A stretch of 64,000 nucleotides of DNA from Bog-756 sp049521915 (lineage in GTDB: Bacteria > Actinomycetota > Acidimicrobiia > Acidimicrobiales > RAAP-2): assembly GCA_049521915.1 (NCBI GenBank), contig JBEKOI010000007.1, positions 3,365 through 67,364 of the forward strand, read 5' to 3'. A program made the position numbers and the translations under genes. The notes under the pieces are model-generated. The model was given only the letters and a program-made list of their open reading frames with translations, had not been told where the DNA came from and did not search any database. Positions 42,240 to 50,904 of the stretch are shown here, piece after piece (the stretch's first letter is position 1; every line of letters starts with the position of its first letter).

Positions 42240-43532
42240 TCAGGGGAACACCGCGGTCGAGCCCAGTTCGAGGACCGTCATGGCCGCGAGGAGCAGCACG
42301 CTGATCACCACCGCCGCGGTGTAGAGGCGGCCACGGAGGCGGATTCCGTACGCCAGCACCAGGGGAAACGCCAACATGATGAAGCGGGGCCGCAGCCCGA
42401 CGGGCGAGGACACCGCCGCCAGCAGGCCGGCCGCCAGTCCATAGATGAGGACGGGTGCCGGCTGTGGCTCCCGGATGGCCAGGACGGCACCGACCACCGC
42501 CACGGCGGTGCCGGCCACGAGGATCTGTCCAGTCTCGGTGGGCGCGGCGGGATTGAAGAGGAAGGTGGTGACGACATGGATCGGATAGGTGAGCGACGGC
42601 CCACTCTTCCAGCCTCCGCGTTCGGTCAGCCTCCACGCCGACAGGACCCCGGTGTGCCCCCACAGCCAGGCCATGTAGGCGATGAACCCGAGCGGGGCCA
42701 GGACCGGGGCGATGAGGGCATGCCAGGTCCGGTGACGGAGGACCTCCCGGCCCGCACACCACGCGCAGCTCAACACGAAGGCCAGGGCGATGGGCGAGGC
42801 CGCCGTGGCCACCAGGCCCAGGAGCCCCGCCAGCCACCACTGCCGGCGGAGCAGCGCCAGGAGTCCGAAGGCCACGCATGTGATGACGATGCCCTCGGCA
42901 TAGGCGAGGCTGAAGACGAAGGTGCCCGGGAACACCGCGAACAACAAGGTGGCCCGAGTGGCGCTCGGGCTGTCGCGGTAGCGGCGGACGAGCATGCCGA
43001 CGGCGACCACAGCGGTCAGTCCCGTGACCCCACTGATCACGAGCCCCACCACGAGGGGAGAGAGCCTGGTGAGCTCGGTCAGCCAGCGGATGCCGAGGGG
43101 GAGGGCGGGGAAGAAGGCAATGGTGTTCCTGGCCACGTGGCCGTGGGCCATGGGCAGGTGACCCGGCCATCCGTGCAGGGCGGCGCGGATGAACCACTGA
43201 CCGTCCCAGATGTAGAGGTCGGCGTGTAACGACTTGTGGGTGAAGCCGTCGAAGGCGGCGGCACCGGCCACCGTCGCCGCCCGGGCCACCAGGTAGGCGA
43301 GGACGGGCCAGAACAGGAACCACTGGCGAATGCCCTGGGCCGCGGTCCTTCCGGACTCGTCGCCCTCCGGCGTCACGACGGGCTCCGGCGTGCCCCGACC
43401 GGTGTCGTTGAGCACGATGGAGGTCGCCGTCGGATGCCCGTTGCCTGCGTGGGTTGCGGGGACGGCGTCCGCCCCGGTGTCCGTGGCCGAACCCGCATCG
43501 GCGCCGAACGACGACTCAGGCGGCATGACCAC
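42240..43532 (-). CDS. PIG-V-like GT-C membrane mannosyltransferase
   Basis: A 430-residue multi-spanning protein: a 65-residue polar N-terminus, first helix WFLFWPVLAYLVARAATVAGA, and YIWDGQWFIRAALHGWPG, the WDxxWF loop of PIG-V-type mannosyltransferases. RNTIAFFPALPLGIRWLTEL and FSLAYAEGI (AYxE) also match. Probable acceptor is an envelope glycolipid. It overlaps the upstream MptB-like gene by 17 bp (stop 43516, start 43532), implying co-transcription. ATG 43526 is an alternative start. Confidence 0.83.
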   Translation of the reverse strand: MVMPPESSFGADAGSATDTGADAVPATHAGNGHPTATSIVLNDTGRGTPEPVVTPEGDESGRTAAQGIRQWFLFWPVLAYLVARAATVAGAAAFDGFTHKSLHADLYIWDGQWFIRAALHGWPGHLPMAHGHVARNTIAFFPALPLGIRWLTELTRLSPLVVGLVISGVTGLTAVVAVGMLVRRYRDSPSATRATLLFAVFPGTFVFSLAYAEGIVITCVAFGLLALLRRQWWLAGLLGLVATAASPIALAFVLSCAWCAGREVLRHRTWHALIAPVLAPLGFIAYMAWLWGHTGVLSAWRLTERGGWKSGPSLTYPIHVVTTFLFNPAAPTETGQILVAGTAVAVVGAVLAIREPQPAPVLIYGLAAGLLAAVSSPVGLRPRFIMLAFPLVLAYGIRLRGRLYTAAVVISVLLLAAMTVLELGSTAVFP

Positions 43533-45003
43533 TGACCACCAGTCGCCAATGCCGGTTCCACACCAGCCATGCGCAGGCTCCGAGCAGCACCGGGGCGATC
43601 ACGAAGTACGCCTTGCCGCTGAGCATGGGGGCACCCCCCGGCCCTACCACCAGCATGGACAGACCGGCCACCGCGGCCAGTATCTTCGAACGTTGGGCGG
43701 ATGTCGTGGCCAGGATGGCCAGCCCCCACATGAGGTACCAGGGCCACACGGTCGGACTGCCCACCACGATGAGCATCAGGGTCAGCCCCAGCACCCGGAC
43801 CATGTCGAGTCGGTGGGCGTTGAAGATCAACCAGACGGCACCGGCCACCGCAGCCAGCTCGCACACCAGCTGGGTGGCCGTCACCGTGGGGCTCAGGGCG
43901 ACCGGAACCCCGACCGCATGGAGGACCGAGTGGAAGAACGCCCCGATGGCCACGGCCGGTGTCGAGAGCACCCGCAGCTCGGTCGGGATGCGGAGTGCGG
44001 TGGGTCCGAGCCAGGTCCAGCCGAACCCGGCGGCCGCGGTGATGCCGACCACCACGACCACCGGGACCACGACGGCCTCGATCACGACCCGCCACCGCCG
44101 ATCGCCGGTGCTCGACCGGAACTGGTCCACGGCGATGAACACGATGGCCGCGGCGGCGGGGATCTTGATGGTGGCGGCGAGGGCGATGAGGGCCACCCCC
44201 AGGGCCAGGCGACCTTCGAGGGCCAGGGTCACACCGGCAAGCAGCAGGCCGACCATCAGTGCATCGTTGTGCCCGGAGGCGATGAAGCTCAGGAGGGCCA
44301 ACGGGCTGAGTGCGCCGAGCCACAGGGCCAGCCCCGGGTCGTTGCCGAGCCGGCGCGACAGTCGCGGCAGGGAGACCATCACCATGGCCACGCCGGCCAG
44401 CTCGACCAGCCGGAACACCAGGACCTGGGCGATGAGGGACGAGCCGGTGAGACCGGTCGCCACCCGGCTCACACTCACGAACAGCGGGCCGTACGGGGAA
44501 GCGGTGTTGCGCCACACCATGGCGATGGAGGCCAGAAGGGGGCCGTTGCCGAGCCTGGAGGGTGGGACCGAGTACGGGTTGAGGCCGTGGTGCGCCAGGA
44601 GTCCCTGTCCGATGTAGCTGTAGATGTCACGGCTGAAGATCGGGGGACCGGCCAGCAGGGGGAGGCCCCACAGCGCGAGGATCAGCCATGACCGCCGGAC
44701 CGTGAGCCGGCCGGCGCGGGCGTGGTAGCCGACGCCGACCCACCCGCCGATGAGCAGGACCACGGACACGTAGAAGCCGAGTTGGGCCGCCGCGGACACG
44801 CCGCCGGATACGTTGAACCACCAACGGTTGTCACCGGGGCGGGGAATGGCCCCGATGCGGGTCCCGAGCACGGCCACCCCGATCGAACCGACGACGCCGA
44901 CGCCGATCCACAGGTTGATCGACTGGACCACCCGGTTCAGTCGGGCTCCTTGCACCGCGGTGGGCGCTCCCACATGGCTCCTTGTCGTCGTCCCGCCCCA
45001 CAT
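43516..45003 (-). CDS. MptA/MptB-type alpha-1,6-mannosyltransferase-like membrane protein
   Basis: About 495 residues, with about 12 membrane helices. FSRDIYSYIGQGLLAHHGLNPYSVPPSRLG and SPYGPLFVSVSRVATGL are the hallmark loop of MptA/MptB enzymes, which extend the alpha-1,6-mannan backbone of lipomannan from polyprenyl-phosphate mannose. ASGHNDALMVGLLLAGV is also typical. The frame opens at 45174 but ATG 45003 fits the first helix and the promoter TATCGT (45019-45024, minus). A palindrome lies between -10 and start. Confidence 0.87.
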   Translation of the reverse strand: MWGGTTTRSHVGAPTAVQGARLNRVVQSINLWIGVGVVGSIGVAVLGTRIGAIPRPGDNRWWFNVSGGVSAAAQLGFYVSVVLLIGGWVGVGYHARAGRLTVRRSWLILALWGLPLLAGPPIFSRDIYSYIGQGLLAHHGLNPYSVPPSRLGNGPLLASIAMVWRNTASPYGPLFVSVSRVATGLTGSSLIAQVLVFRLVELAGVAMVMVSLPRLSRRLGNDPGLALWLGALSPLALLSFIASGHNDALMVGLLLAGVTLALEGRLALGVALIALAATIKIPAAAAIVFIAVDQFRSSTGDRRWRVVIEAVVVPVVVVVGITAAAGFGWTWLGPTALRIPTELRVLSTPAVAIGAFFHSVLHAVGVPVALSPTVTATQLVCELAAVAGAVWLIFNAHRLDMVRVLGLTLMLIVVGSPTVWPWYLMWGLAILATTSAQRSKILAAVAGLSMLVVGPGGAPMLSGKAYFVIAPVLLGACAWLVWNRHWRLVVSGHAA

Positions 45004-45006
45004 TGA

Positions 45007-45021
45007 CGTTCCGTCGGAACG
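45007..45021. promoter_or_regulatory. 15-bp palindrome in the leader of the MptB-like gene
   Basis: CGTTCCG-T-CGGAACG, a perfect 7-bp inverted repeat around one base, immediately upstream of ATG 45003 (minus strand) and overlapping the -10 TATCGT (45019-45024). Could be an operator or a leader hairpin; no regulator gene is adjacent. Confidence 0.5.
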
Positions 45022-45184
45022 ATACCGCCCGGGTGGTCGGCTCGTGGAGTCGGCTCCGGATGCCCCCGGAAAGCGGATCGGGGTGGGCGGACCGGGGCCG
45101 GCCGGCACGGCGGCGAAGGGGATTGTCAAGGGATGGCCTCCGGTCGGACCTCGGCGGTCTCGACCGGAAACCACCCCTGAAGTG

Positions 45185-45269
45185 CGGAGGGAGTGGGATT
45201 CGAACCCACGGTGCCTTGCGACACAACGGTTTTCGAGACCGTCCGATTCGTCCGCTCTCGCATCCCTCC
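45185..45269 (-). tRNA. tRNA-Ser (CGA)
   Basis: A complete class II tRNA on the minus strand. The acceptor stem GGAGGGA pairs with TCCCTCC, the anticodon loop CTCGAAA is closed by ACGGT/ACCGT, giving anticodon CGA (45233-45235), a variable arm follows, and the T-arm contains GGGTTCGAATCCC. The discriminator is G, and CCA is not encoded. It reads UCG serine codons. A decayed integrase begins 106 bp from its 5' end. Confidence 0.95.
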
Positions 45270-45374
45270 GTACCTGGTCAGAGGCTAGTTATGACGGCTA
45301 GCCCTGGACCGAGCATCGCGTTCGTCCTAATCCCTGTCCGAATCTGCCTGGATGGCAGATCGGAAGGGGCCAGG

Positions 45375-45675
45375 ATGAGCACCAGGCAATCATATGGCAG
45401 TGGATCTATAAGCAAACGCGCTCCCGACGTTTGACGCCTGCGTGTCATGGTCGATGGCAAACAGGTACAACCGACGTTCCGAGGCACCGAGGCGGCGGCA
45501 GGCAAGGCACTCCGCAAGTTGGAATTCCAGGCGCCAGAGCCGGCGGCGCCCGATCCTCGTGTGCGGACGGTGGGCGACTTGCTCACCGAATTGCTCGGAT
45601 TCCATCGGACCCGCGGCCGCTCCTCCAAAGACGGTCGCCGAATACGAGTCCATCGCTCCGGTTTGCCCCGCATGA
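45375..45675 (+). pseudogene. Decayed tyrosine-recombinase (phage integrase), N-terminal part
   Basis: MSTRQSYGSGSISKR followed by PDV-stop-RLRVMVDGKQVQPTFRGTE is the arm-binding N-terminus of actinophage-type integrases, with a TGA (45432-45434) where Trp is expected. The frame continues through RKLEFQ...RVRTVGDLLTELL and then shifts by one near 45628, after which the +1 frame reads KTVAEYESIAP, the start of the core-binding SAM-like domain. The catalytic domain is absent. Nonfunctional remnant marking an old integration close to tRNA-Ser. Confidence 0.75.
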
Positions 45676-45934
45676 CGCCCCTGCCCGGGCATTTCACGGG
45701 GGCCTCAGCCAGCAACCCGGCGAGACCTGGGCCGTCGCCCAAAATGTTCGGCTTACGACACAGCGCCCGCGAGCGTCACTGAGGATACACATGTGGAACT
45801 GTCAGGCGAGTGGCCGACCGAGCTCCTGAATGCACAGATCGCTAGAAGGGGGCGAATAGGGGCCCAGGCTGATCACCCATTTGGGACACAGGGAGACTGG
45901 AGCAAGAGCTCAACGAGTGGGACGATTCGATCCG

Positions 45935-46213
45935 TCACGTCGCGACTGTCGAGTGCTCGGAATGTGGATGCCGCCCCCTGAGCCGGCCCCGGATGAACCA
46001 CAGGTACACGATCGCCATGATGACGCCGGGACAGACGGTCAAGAAATACAGAACCGAAATCAGTGCAATCCAGAAGGCTTTGGAGGAACCGGCCTCTCGG
46101 AACCTGCTCGTTGGCGTTGAGGCGGCATCGATGATGGCCCAAAGGGTCACCGAGAGCCCGGCAAGTGTGAGCACTGCGATGGAGGCGATCAGCCTGTTTG
46201 AGAGTGTGATCAT
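45935..46213 (-). CDS. Small membrane protein, DUF2516-like
   Basis: A 92-residue protein with two membrane helices (IASIAVLTLAGLSVTLWAIIDAA; FWIALISVLYFLTVCPGVIMAIVYLWF), with STPTSRFREAGSSKAFWIAL between them, a pattern seen in actinobacterial DUF2516-type proteins. ATG 46213 overlaps the upstream hydrolase stop in ATGA, so the two are translationally coupled. Function unknown. Confidence 0.65.
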   Translation of the reverse strand: MITLSNRLIASIAVLTLAGLSVTLWAIIDAASTPTSRFREAGSSKAFWIALISVLYFLTVCPGVIMAIVYLWFIRGRLRGRHPHSEHSTVAT

Positions 46214-47094
46214 CGTCCTGACAGACCTTTCGACTCGGCCGCCACGATAAATGAGTTCACCCGGGAGATGTATTTGGTGGGTCCGGCCTGAAATGCCCCC
46301 ACGTGTCCGACGCCGGGGAGCAACCACAGGGTCCCGTGGGTCAATCGGGCGAGCGTTGGACCGTTGTGCCAGTAGATGGTCTGGTCGGCTGTGCCCTGAA
46401 TAATCAGGGTCGGTACGCGATAGCCGGGATGAAGACGCAGTTCCGTGCCTACGTCCAAAATACGGGCCCCTCCACTAAACCAAGGATAGAACGCCCCAAA
46501 TGGTCCTAGTAGGGCCTCGGGCATGCGGGTGTTGTGGGCCACTAAGTTCGTCATACTCACCAGGCCGCTGTCAGAAATGATTGCTAGTGGCCTGAGGCCT
46601 TCTGCGCCGGCCAACAGGACTGATAGACCTCCTGCGGATTCTCCATAGAGAACGACCTGCTCGCCGGTGCGATCGATAACCCAATGGTCGGCCGCGGTGA
46701 CCTCATCGGCTTCCCGCTGCCCGCCACCAAACGTTTGCCAGCCAAGTTGGTAGCTCATCTCGATGACAAGCGCTCCGTATCCCAGACTGTGGAGCGGAAC
46801 CAGCCTTGTGAGCTCAGTGGCCGGATTAGCGGTGTAACCGGCAACCATGATAATCACGGGTCGGTGGGGCTGACCCTGTACGTACCAAGCAGGAAGCCTC
46901 CCGTCGTAATCGACGGCTTTGTAGTGCAGACCCACAGTGGCTGGGGTCTCAGAGGTATCTCCACTGACCCCAGAATGGGCAACGAGGTAGTCAGAGCCCA
47001 GATTGGCGACGACCCACGTCTGAAAGAGAGCAACGACAAGCCCTGCAACACAGATGGCAATGATCCACCGCGCAGCCAGGTTCGAGTCCGTCAC
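46210..47094 (-). CDS. Membrane-anchored alpha/beta hydrolase
   Basis: A 294-residue serine hydrolase with an N-terminal membrane anchor (WIIAICVAGLVVALFQTWVVA). The nucleophile elbow is LYGESAGG; VIIMVAGYTANP is the oxyanion-hole strand, IQGTADQTIYWHNG holds the likely acid Asp, and PGVGHVGAF the His. The domain is expected outside the membrane. It resembles prolyl-oligopeptidase-type BAAT/dienelactone hydrolases of unknown substrate. GTG 47094 is the only reasonable start. Coupled to the small membrane protein downstream. Confidence 0.85.
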   Translation of the reverse strand: MTDSNLAARWIIAICVAGLVVALFQTWVVANLGSDYLVAHSGVSGDTSETPATVGLHYKAVDYDGRLPAWYVQGQPHRPVIIMVAGYTANPATELTRLVPLHSLGYGALVIEMSYQLGWQTFGGGQREADEVTAADHWVIDRTGEQVVLYGESAGGLSVLLAGAEGLRPLAIISDSGLVSMTNLVAHNTRMPEALLGPFGAFYPWFSGGARILDVGTELRLHPGYRVPTLIIQGTADQTIYWHNGPTLARLTHGTLWLLPGVGHVGAFQAGPTKYISRVNSFIVAAESKGLSGR

Positions 47095-47644
47095 AGCGAC
47101 ACTGAGCTCACAGGAGTATCAGGTCCTCGCTTCGCTCATCGAGGAGGTTGATGAGCAAGTCCGGAGTCTGAAGGTGTGCGTGTCGTGACGGTATCCAGTG
47201 CACGGACTTCGTAATCACCGAGGTCGGCGAAGGAATCCAATATCCGATCGGTTCCTCGGCACAAAGGGGAGGACGCCCCGGCACACGTTCACGACACGGA
47301 CGGACTGAATCGGCCTGCGATGGCTCTCCCTATCGTGGCCTTCCCTGCGCCGTGCGGACTCGGGATTAGAAAAAGCGGTTTATCCATCGACGAACAACCG
47401 ACGTTGCTTGGATGAGAAGCGTCACCGCAACGTTCACCCGTGATTGGCTTTTGATTCGTCTTCACACCTCCATGTTGCGATAGGAAGTTTCGCGTTCCAT
47501 GAGAATCAGCTCAAGGTTCCCTGGGACTTGCACCACCCGGTTGGATCACCACCGCATCGGGGTGATCCTGCCTCGGTGACCCACTGCCATCGGGCTCAAG
47601 GCGGTGAAGCCCGGCTGGAAGAGAGAGTGGGTCCCGATCACCGA
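47095..47644. other. Low-coding interval inside the island
   Basis: About 550 bp with less GC than the surroundings and no intact gene I can support. It includes the possible P-loop gene remnant listed separately at 47180-47387. Plus-strand frames over 47444-47640 are not protein-like. Confidence 0.4.
47180..47387 (-). pseudogene. Possible decayed P-loop kinase/ATPase fragment
   Basis: From ATG 47387 the minus strand reads MDKPLFLIPSPHGAGKATIG followed by RAIAGRF, a Walker-A-like loop in which the Ser/Thr after Lys is Ala, then stops at 47289. Another frame further on reads FADLGDYEVRALDTVTT. Short, broken and motif-degenerate, so treated as a likely remnant; it could also be chance. Confidence 0.25.
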
Positions 47645-48325
47645 TCACCCCGGCCCGCTCGATGCCCCACTTGGCCCTCCGCCGAATCCGCCCAACCCGC
47701 CAAAACCGCCAGTCGTCGACACGCCGGATTCGGTGGCCGACACCGAGGCGGCCGAGACCGAGCCGGTGGAGGACTTCGTGCCCTGAACGGTCACCGTGTC
47801 GCCCGGCTTGATGGCGGAAAGCGTCGACTTCGCATTCCGATCGATGGTGGTGCTCGATCCCACATCGACAGCGACGAGACTGCCACTGGCGGTGGTGACA
47901 TAGAGCGTGTTCCCAATGATGTCGGTGACGGTACCCGAGGTGATTTTCGCCAATGCAGCGCTCAGCCCACTTGCCCCGCCGGCCCCACCCGTGAGAGAGC
48001 CACTGAGAGCAGCGAACGGGAAGGCCGAAGCCGTTGATGAGTTCGAGGACGATGAGTGGCGTTGCATATAGGCGCCGCCCCAAATACCAACGGATGCCAC
48101 CAACAAGATCAGCAGAAGTGCCGCCAGCCATGGCAGGCGAATCCCCTTGGCTGGACCCTGTGTTGGCCAGTCCTCCTGCTCCTCAGCGAAGAGGGCCTCC
48201 AGATCCGAGGCCGAGTCGGCTGGATCAAGTGTCGATACGGCTGGTACTGGCGCAGTGTTGTCTGTGTGGAGCTCTTCGGTCGGAGGGCCGCTCTCGACGA
48301 TGCTATCTGAATCGGATGTGGTCAT
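47645..48325 (-). CDS. Membrane-anchored DUF5666-like accessory protein
   Basis: A 226-residue protein: an acidic cytoplasmic N-terminus of about 65 residues, a membrane helix (LPWLAALLLILLVASVGIWGGAY), then an extracytoplasmic OB-like domain (GTVTDIIGNTLYVTTASGSLVAVDVGSSTTI...AIKPGDTVTVQGTK), as in DUF5666, and a Gly-rich tail (GFGGLGGFGGGP). Last gene in the MacB-type export operon, 19 bp after the permease stop. It shares the Gly/Phe-rich tail style of the adaptor, which suggests a common partner. Confidence 0.75.
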   Translation of the reverse strand: MTTSDSDSIVESGPPTEELHTDNTAPVPAVSTLDPADSASDLEALFAEEQEDWPTQGPAKGIRLPWLAALLLILLVASVGIWGGAYMQRHSSSSNSSTASAFPFAALSGSLTGGAGGASGLSAALAKITSGTVTDIIGNTLYVTTASGSLVAVDVGSSTTIDRNAKSTLSAIKPGDTVTVQGTKSSTGSVSAASVSATESGVSTTGGFGGLGGFGGGPSGASSGPG

Positions 48326-48344
48326 AGCGGTGCACCTTCCTCAA

Positions 48345-49568
48345 TTACTCGAATCTCAACGCGTCGATCGGACGAAGCGACGCAGCGCGGTAGGCCGGGT
48401 AGAGGCCGGCAAAGATACCGACCATTAATGCGACGCCGAAGGCCAAAGGAATCGAGTAGGTGGCGAGAACCGGCTGTACCCCATCGATCTTGAACCTAGC
48501 GACCACCAGGCCGGCCAGTACCCCGACGGCGCCTCCGAGAAGTGAGATCACAACAGCCTCAATCAAAAACTGACCGAGCACAATGAACTTTGGTGCCCCG
48601 ATGGCCTTACGAATACCGATCTCCCGAGTGCGCTCGGTGACGGTAACCAGCATGATGTTCATGACCCCGATGGCGCCGACTAACAGCGACACTGCCGCTA
48701 CCCAGCCCAACAACGCAGTGAACGTCTTCGAACTGGACGTCGCCGTAGAAAGAAGGCTGGCCTGGTTCAAGACGCTGAAGGGCAGATCGGCCACCGTGGT
48801 GTCGTTTTGTGCGGCAAGGATGCTCTCCACCTCGCTCTGGGCGAGCGACAGGGTGGATGACGACTTCCCTTGCACCAAGAGCTCGGAGAAGGACTCTGAT
48901 TCTCCGGTCAATTGATCCTGCACGGCGGTGTACGGGGCGATGGCAACCGCATCCTGATTCGACAAACCGCTGCTTCCTTTTGAGGCCAGGACTCCGACGA
49001 CATCGAACTCAGCGGAACCAATTTGGATCTGTTTCCCCAGAGGGTCGGATCCGGTAGCAAAGAGGTTGCTGGCCACATCAGAGCCAATGTCCACGACTTC
49101 GGAGTGATGGGCCACATCAGCGTTGGTAATAGAGCGCCCAGCCGAGACCGTGTAGTTCGAGGCGGTGAGATACGACGGAGTTGATCCAACGACCGAGGTC
49201 GAGTAAGTGGCGCCGTTGTAGGTGGACGTCTCACTGGTTGAGATGACCGGCGAGACGGACGCCACGTCGGGAGCACTGTTCTTGTCAGAGATCAGTGTCA
49301 CGTCAGTGCTGGTCAGCGTGGCGTTGCGGGACTGAGTACCGGTTTGCGAGGTGCCACCTCCGAATCGTCCGCTGCTGAAGACCGTCAGGGTGTTGGTCCC
49401 CAACTTGTCGATCTGCGACTCGACGGCCTGGGACGATCCGGTCCCTACAGCCAGCAGGACAATGACCGCGGCCACGCCAATGAGAACGCCAAGCATGGTG
49501 AGGAGCGAACGCAGCCAGTTCGAGCTAATGCCCCGAAGGGCCATGATCACGTTTCCCCAGACGCTCAT
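48345..49568 (-). CDS. MacB/FtsX-type ABC transporter permease
   Basis: A 407-residue membrane protein of the MacB class. The first helix (NWLRSLLTMLGVLIGVAAVIVLLAVGTG) is followed by a 200-residue extracytoplasmic MacB_PCD domain, then three C-terminal helices (LLGWVAAVSLLVGAIGVMNIMLVTVTERTREIGIRKAIGA...; LIEAVVISLLGGAVGVLAGLVVA; IPLAFGVALMVGIFAGLYPAYRAA). ERTREIGIRKAIGA is the conserved cytoplasmic loop. ATG 49568 overlaps the ATPase stop in ATGA. Acts as a mechanotransmitting exporter with the adaptor encoded upstream. Confidence 0.93.
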   Translation of the reverse strand: MSVWGNVIMALRGISSNWLRSLLTMLGVLIGVAAVIVLLAVGTGSSQAVESQIDKLGTNTLTVFSSGRFGGGTSQTGTQSRNATLTSTDVTLISDKNSAPDVASVSPVISTSETSTYNGATYSTSVVGSTPSYLTASNYTVSAGRSITNADVAHHSEVVDIGSDVASNLFATGSDPLGKQIQIGSAEFDVVGVLASKGSSGLSNQDAVAIAPYTAVQDQLTGESESFSELLVQGKSSSTLSLAQSEVESILAAQNDTTVADLPFSVLNQASLLSTATSSSKTFTALLGWVAAVSLLVGAIGVMNIMLVTVTERTREIGIRKAIGAPKFIVLGQFLIEAVVISLLGGAVGVLAGLVVARFKIDGVQPVLATYSIPLAFGVALMVGIFAGLYPAYRAASLRPIDALRFE

Positions 49569-50398
49569 CGTTTGCCATCCTCGGCGTGATGCGGACGGGT
49601 GGCCGCTTCCGCATGGGCCACATGCTCGCCGTGGGCGTCGATAGGCTTCTGGTGGTAGTCCTGGGTGATCATGCCGTCGCGAAGGCGAACCACCCGAGTG
49701 GCATAGGCGGCGATGTCCTCCTCGTGCGTGATCATCACCACGGTTCGACCTTGGGTATGGAGTCTGGCGAACATCGACATGACGTCTACGCTGGAGGCGG
49801 AGTCGAGATTGCCGGTCGGCTCGTCGGCTAAGACCAACGCCGGGTTGGTCACGATGGCGCGGGCGACGGCCACCCGTTGCTGCTGCCCCCCGGACATCTC
49901 ACTGGGGAAGTGGTTCATCCGGTCACCCAAGCCAACCGAATCGAGCGCGACTTCGGCACGGCGCCGACGCTCTTTTGGCTTGATTCCGGCATAGGCCATG
50001 GGCAATTCCACGTTCTGGACCGCAGACATGCGCGCCAGCAGATTGAAGCTCTGGAAGACGAAGCCGATCTTTCGATTTCGTATTCGCGAGATCTCCCGGT
50101 CGTCGAGATCGCGAATATTCACTCCGTCGAGCCGGTAGTGCCCACTGGTAGGTACATCGAGGCACCCGATGATGTTCATCAGCGTGGACTTCCCTGATCC
50201 AGAAGCCCCCATGACTGCGACGAATTCACCCCGCGCTACAGCAAGCGACACGCCCCGGGTTGCGAACACGTCGTTGCCGCCCATCTGATAGCGCTTGACG
50301 ATGTCGGAGAGAGCGATGACAGGCCACCGCGGTGGCATCGTTACAGTTGAAGCGTTACCGGAAAGAGACAGGCTTTCGCTCATCGTGGCGAAGATCAC
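49565..50398 (-). CDS. MacB/LolD-type ABC transporter ATP-binding protein
   Basis: A 277-residue ATPase: Walker A GASGSGKST, Q-loop FVFQSFNLL, signature MSGGQQQRVAVARA, Walker B ALVLADEPTGNLD, H-loop MITHEEDIA. The LADEPTGNLD form is typical of the LolD/MacB/FtsE group. GTG 50398 overlaps the adaptor stop in GTGA; ATG 50383 is an alternative. Powers the MacB-type permease encoded directly after it. Confidence 0.93.
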   Translation of the reverse strand: MIFATMSESLSLSGNASTVTMPPRWPVIALSDIVKRYQMGGNDVFATRGVSLAVARGEFVAVMGASGSGKSTLMNIIGCLDVPTSGHYRLDGVNIRDLDDREISRIRNRKIGFVFQSFNLLARMSAVQNVELPMAYAGIKPKERRRRAEVALDSVGLGDRMNHFPSEMSGGQQQRVAVARAIVTNPALVLADEPTGNLDSASSVDVMSMFARLHTQGRTVVMITHEEDIAAYATRVVRLRDGMITQDYHQKPIDAHGEHVAHAEAATRPHHAEDGKR

Positions 50399-50904
50399 GG
50401 TGCTCCACCGCCGAAGCCACCGCCACCGAACCCGCCTCCACCGCCGCTGAAGGGGCTTGAGGTGCCGGAGGTCGTCGAAGCGCTCACGCTGGCGGTGGGC
50501 TCAACCACCTTTTGACCTTCCGTTAGTCCGCTCGTGATTTCGGTATAAGAGCTGCCAACTAGGCCCAGCGTGACCGGCGTCGTCTTCTGGACACCATCGG
50601 AGAGAACCTTCACAGTGGACGTTGCGCCGGTCGTGGTGATCGCCGCGCTGGGCAGCTGGAGTACGTCGCTAGCAGTTTGGACGATGACGGCTACTTCGGC
50701 CGTCATCCCCTCCTTCACATCCGACGGGGCACTTTCCAGAGCGATGGTGACTGGGTACTCCACTACGTTGCTGACGACGGTAGAGGTCGGAGAAACCGCA
50801 GTGACCAGGCCGGTAACCTCGGTGTCAGGCAGGGCGGCGAGGGTGACGGTAGCTGGCTGGCCGACGGCAATCTTTGTTGCGTCAGCCTCTGCGTAGTCCG
50901 CCAC
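50395..50904 (-). CDS. C-terminal part of the split membrane-fusion adaptor
   Basis: A 169-residue frame that begins inside a beta-barrel domain (TFITIESLGSLEVVADYAEADATKIAVGQPATVTLAAL precedes and spans its nominal GTG) and continues with the membrane-proximal domain (VSNVVEYPVTIALESAPSDVKEGMTAEVAVIV...LQLPSAAI) to a Gly-rich end (GGGGGFGGGGFGG). There is no signal peptide or independent ribosome site. It is the continuation, in another frame, of the adaptor whose N-terminal part ends in the 18-bp repeats; the frames are separated by a 5-bp duplication. Confidence 0.75.
   Translation of the reverse strand: MADYAEADATKIAVGQPATVTLAALPDTEVTGLVTAVSPTSTVVSNVVEYPVTIALESAPSDVKEGMTAEVAVIVQTASDVLQLPSAAITTTGATSTVKVLSDGVQKTTPVTLGLVGSSYTEITSGLTEGQKVVEPTASVSASTTSGTSSPFSGGGGGFGGGGFGGGAP

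Noticed and set aside
47444..48037. 197-codon plus-strand frame
   Set aside because: Mostly antisense to the DUF5666-like gene, with low-complexity composition.
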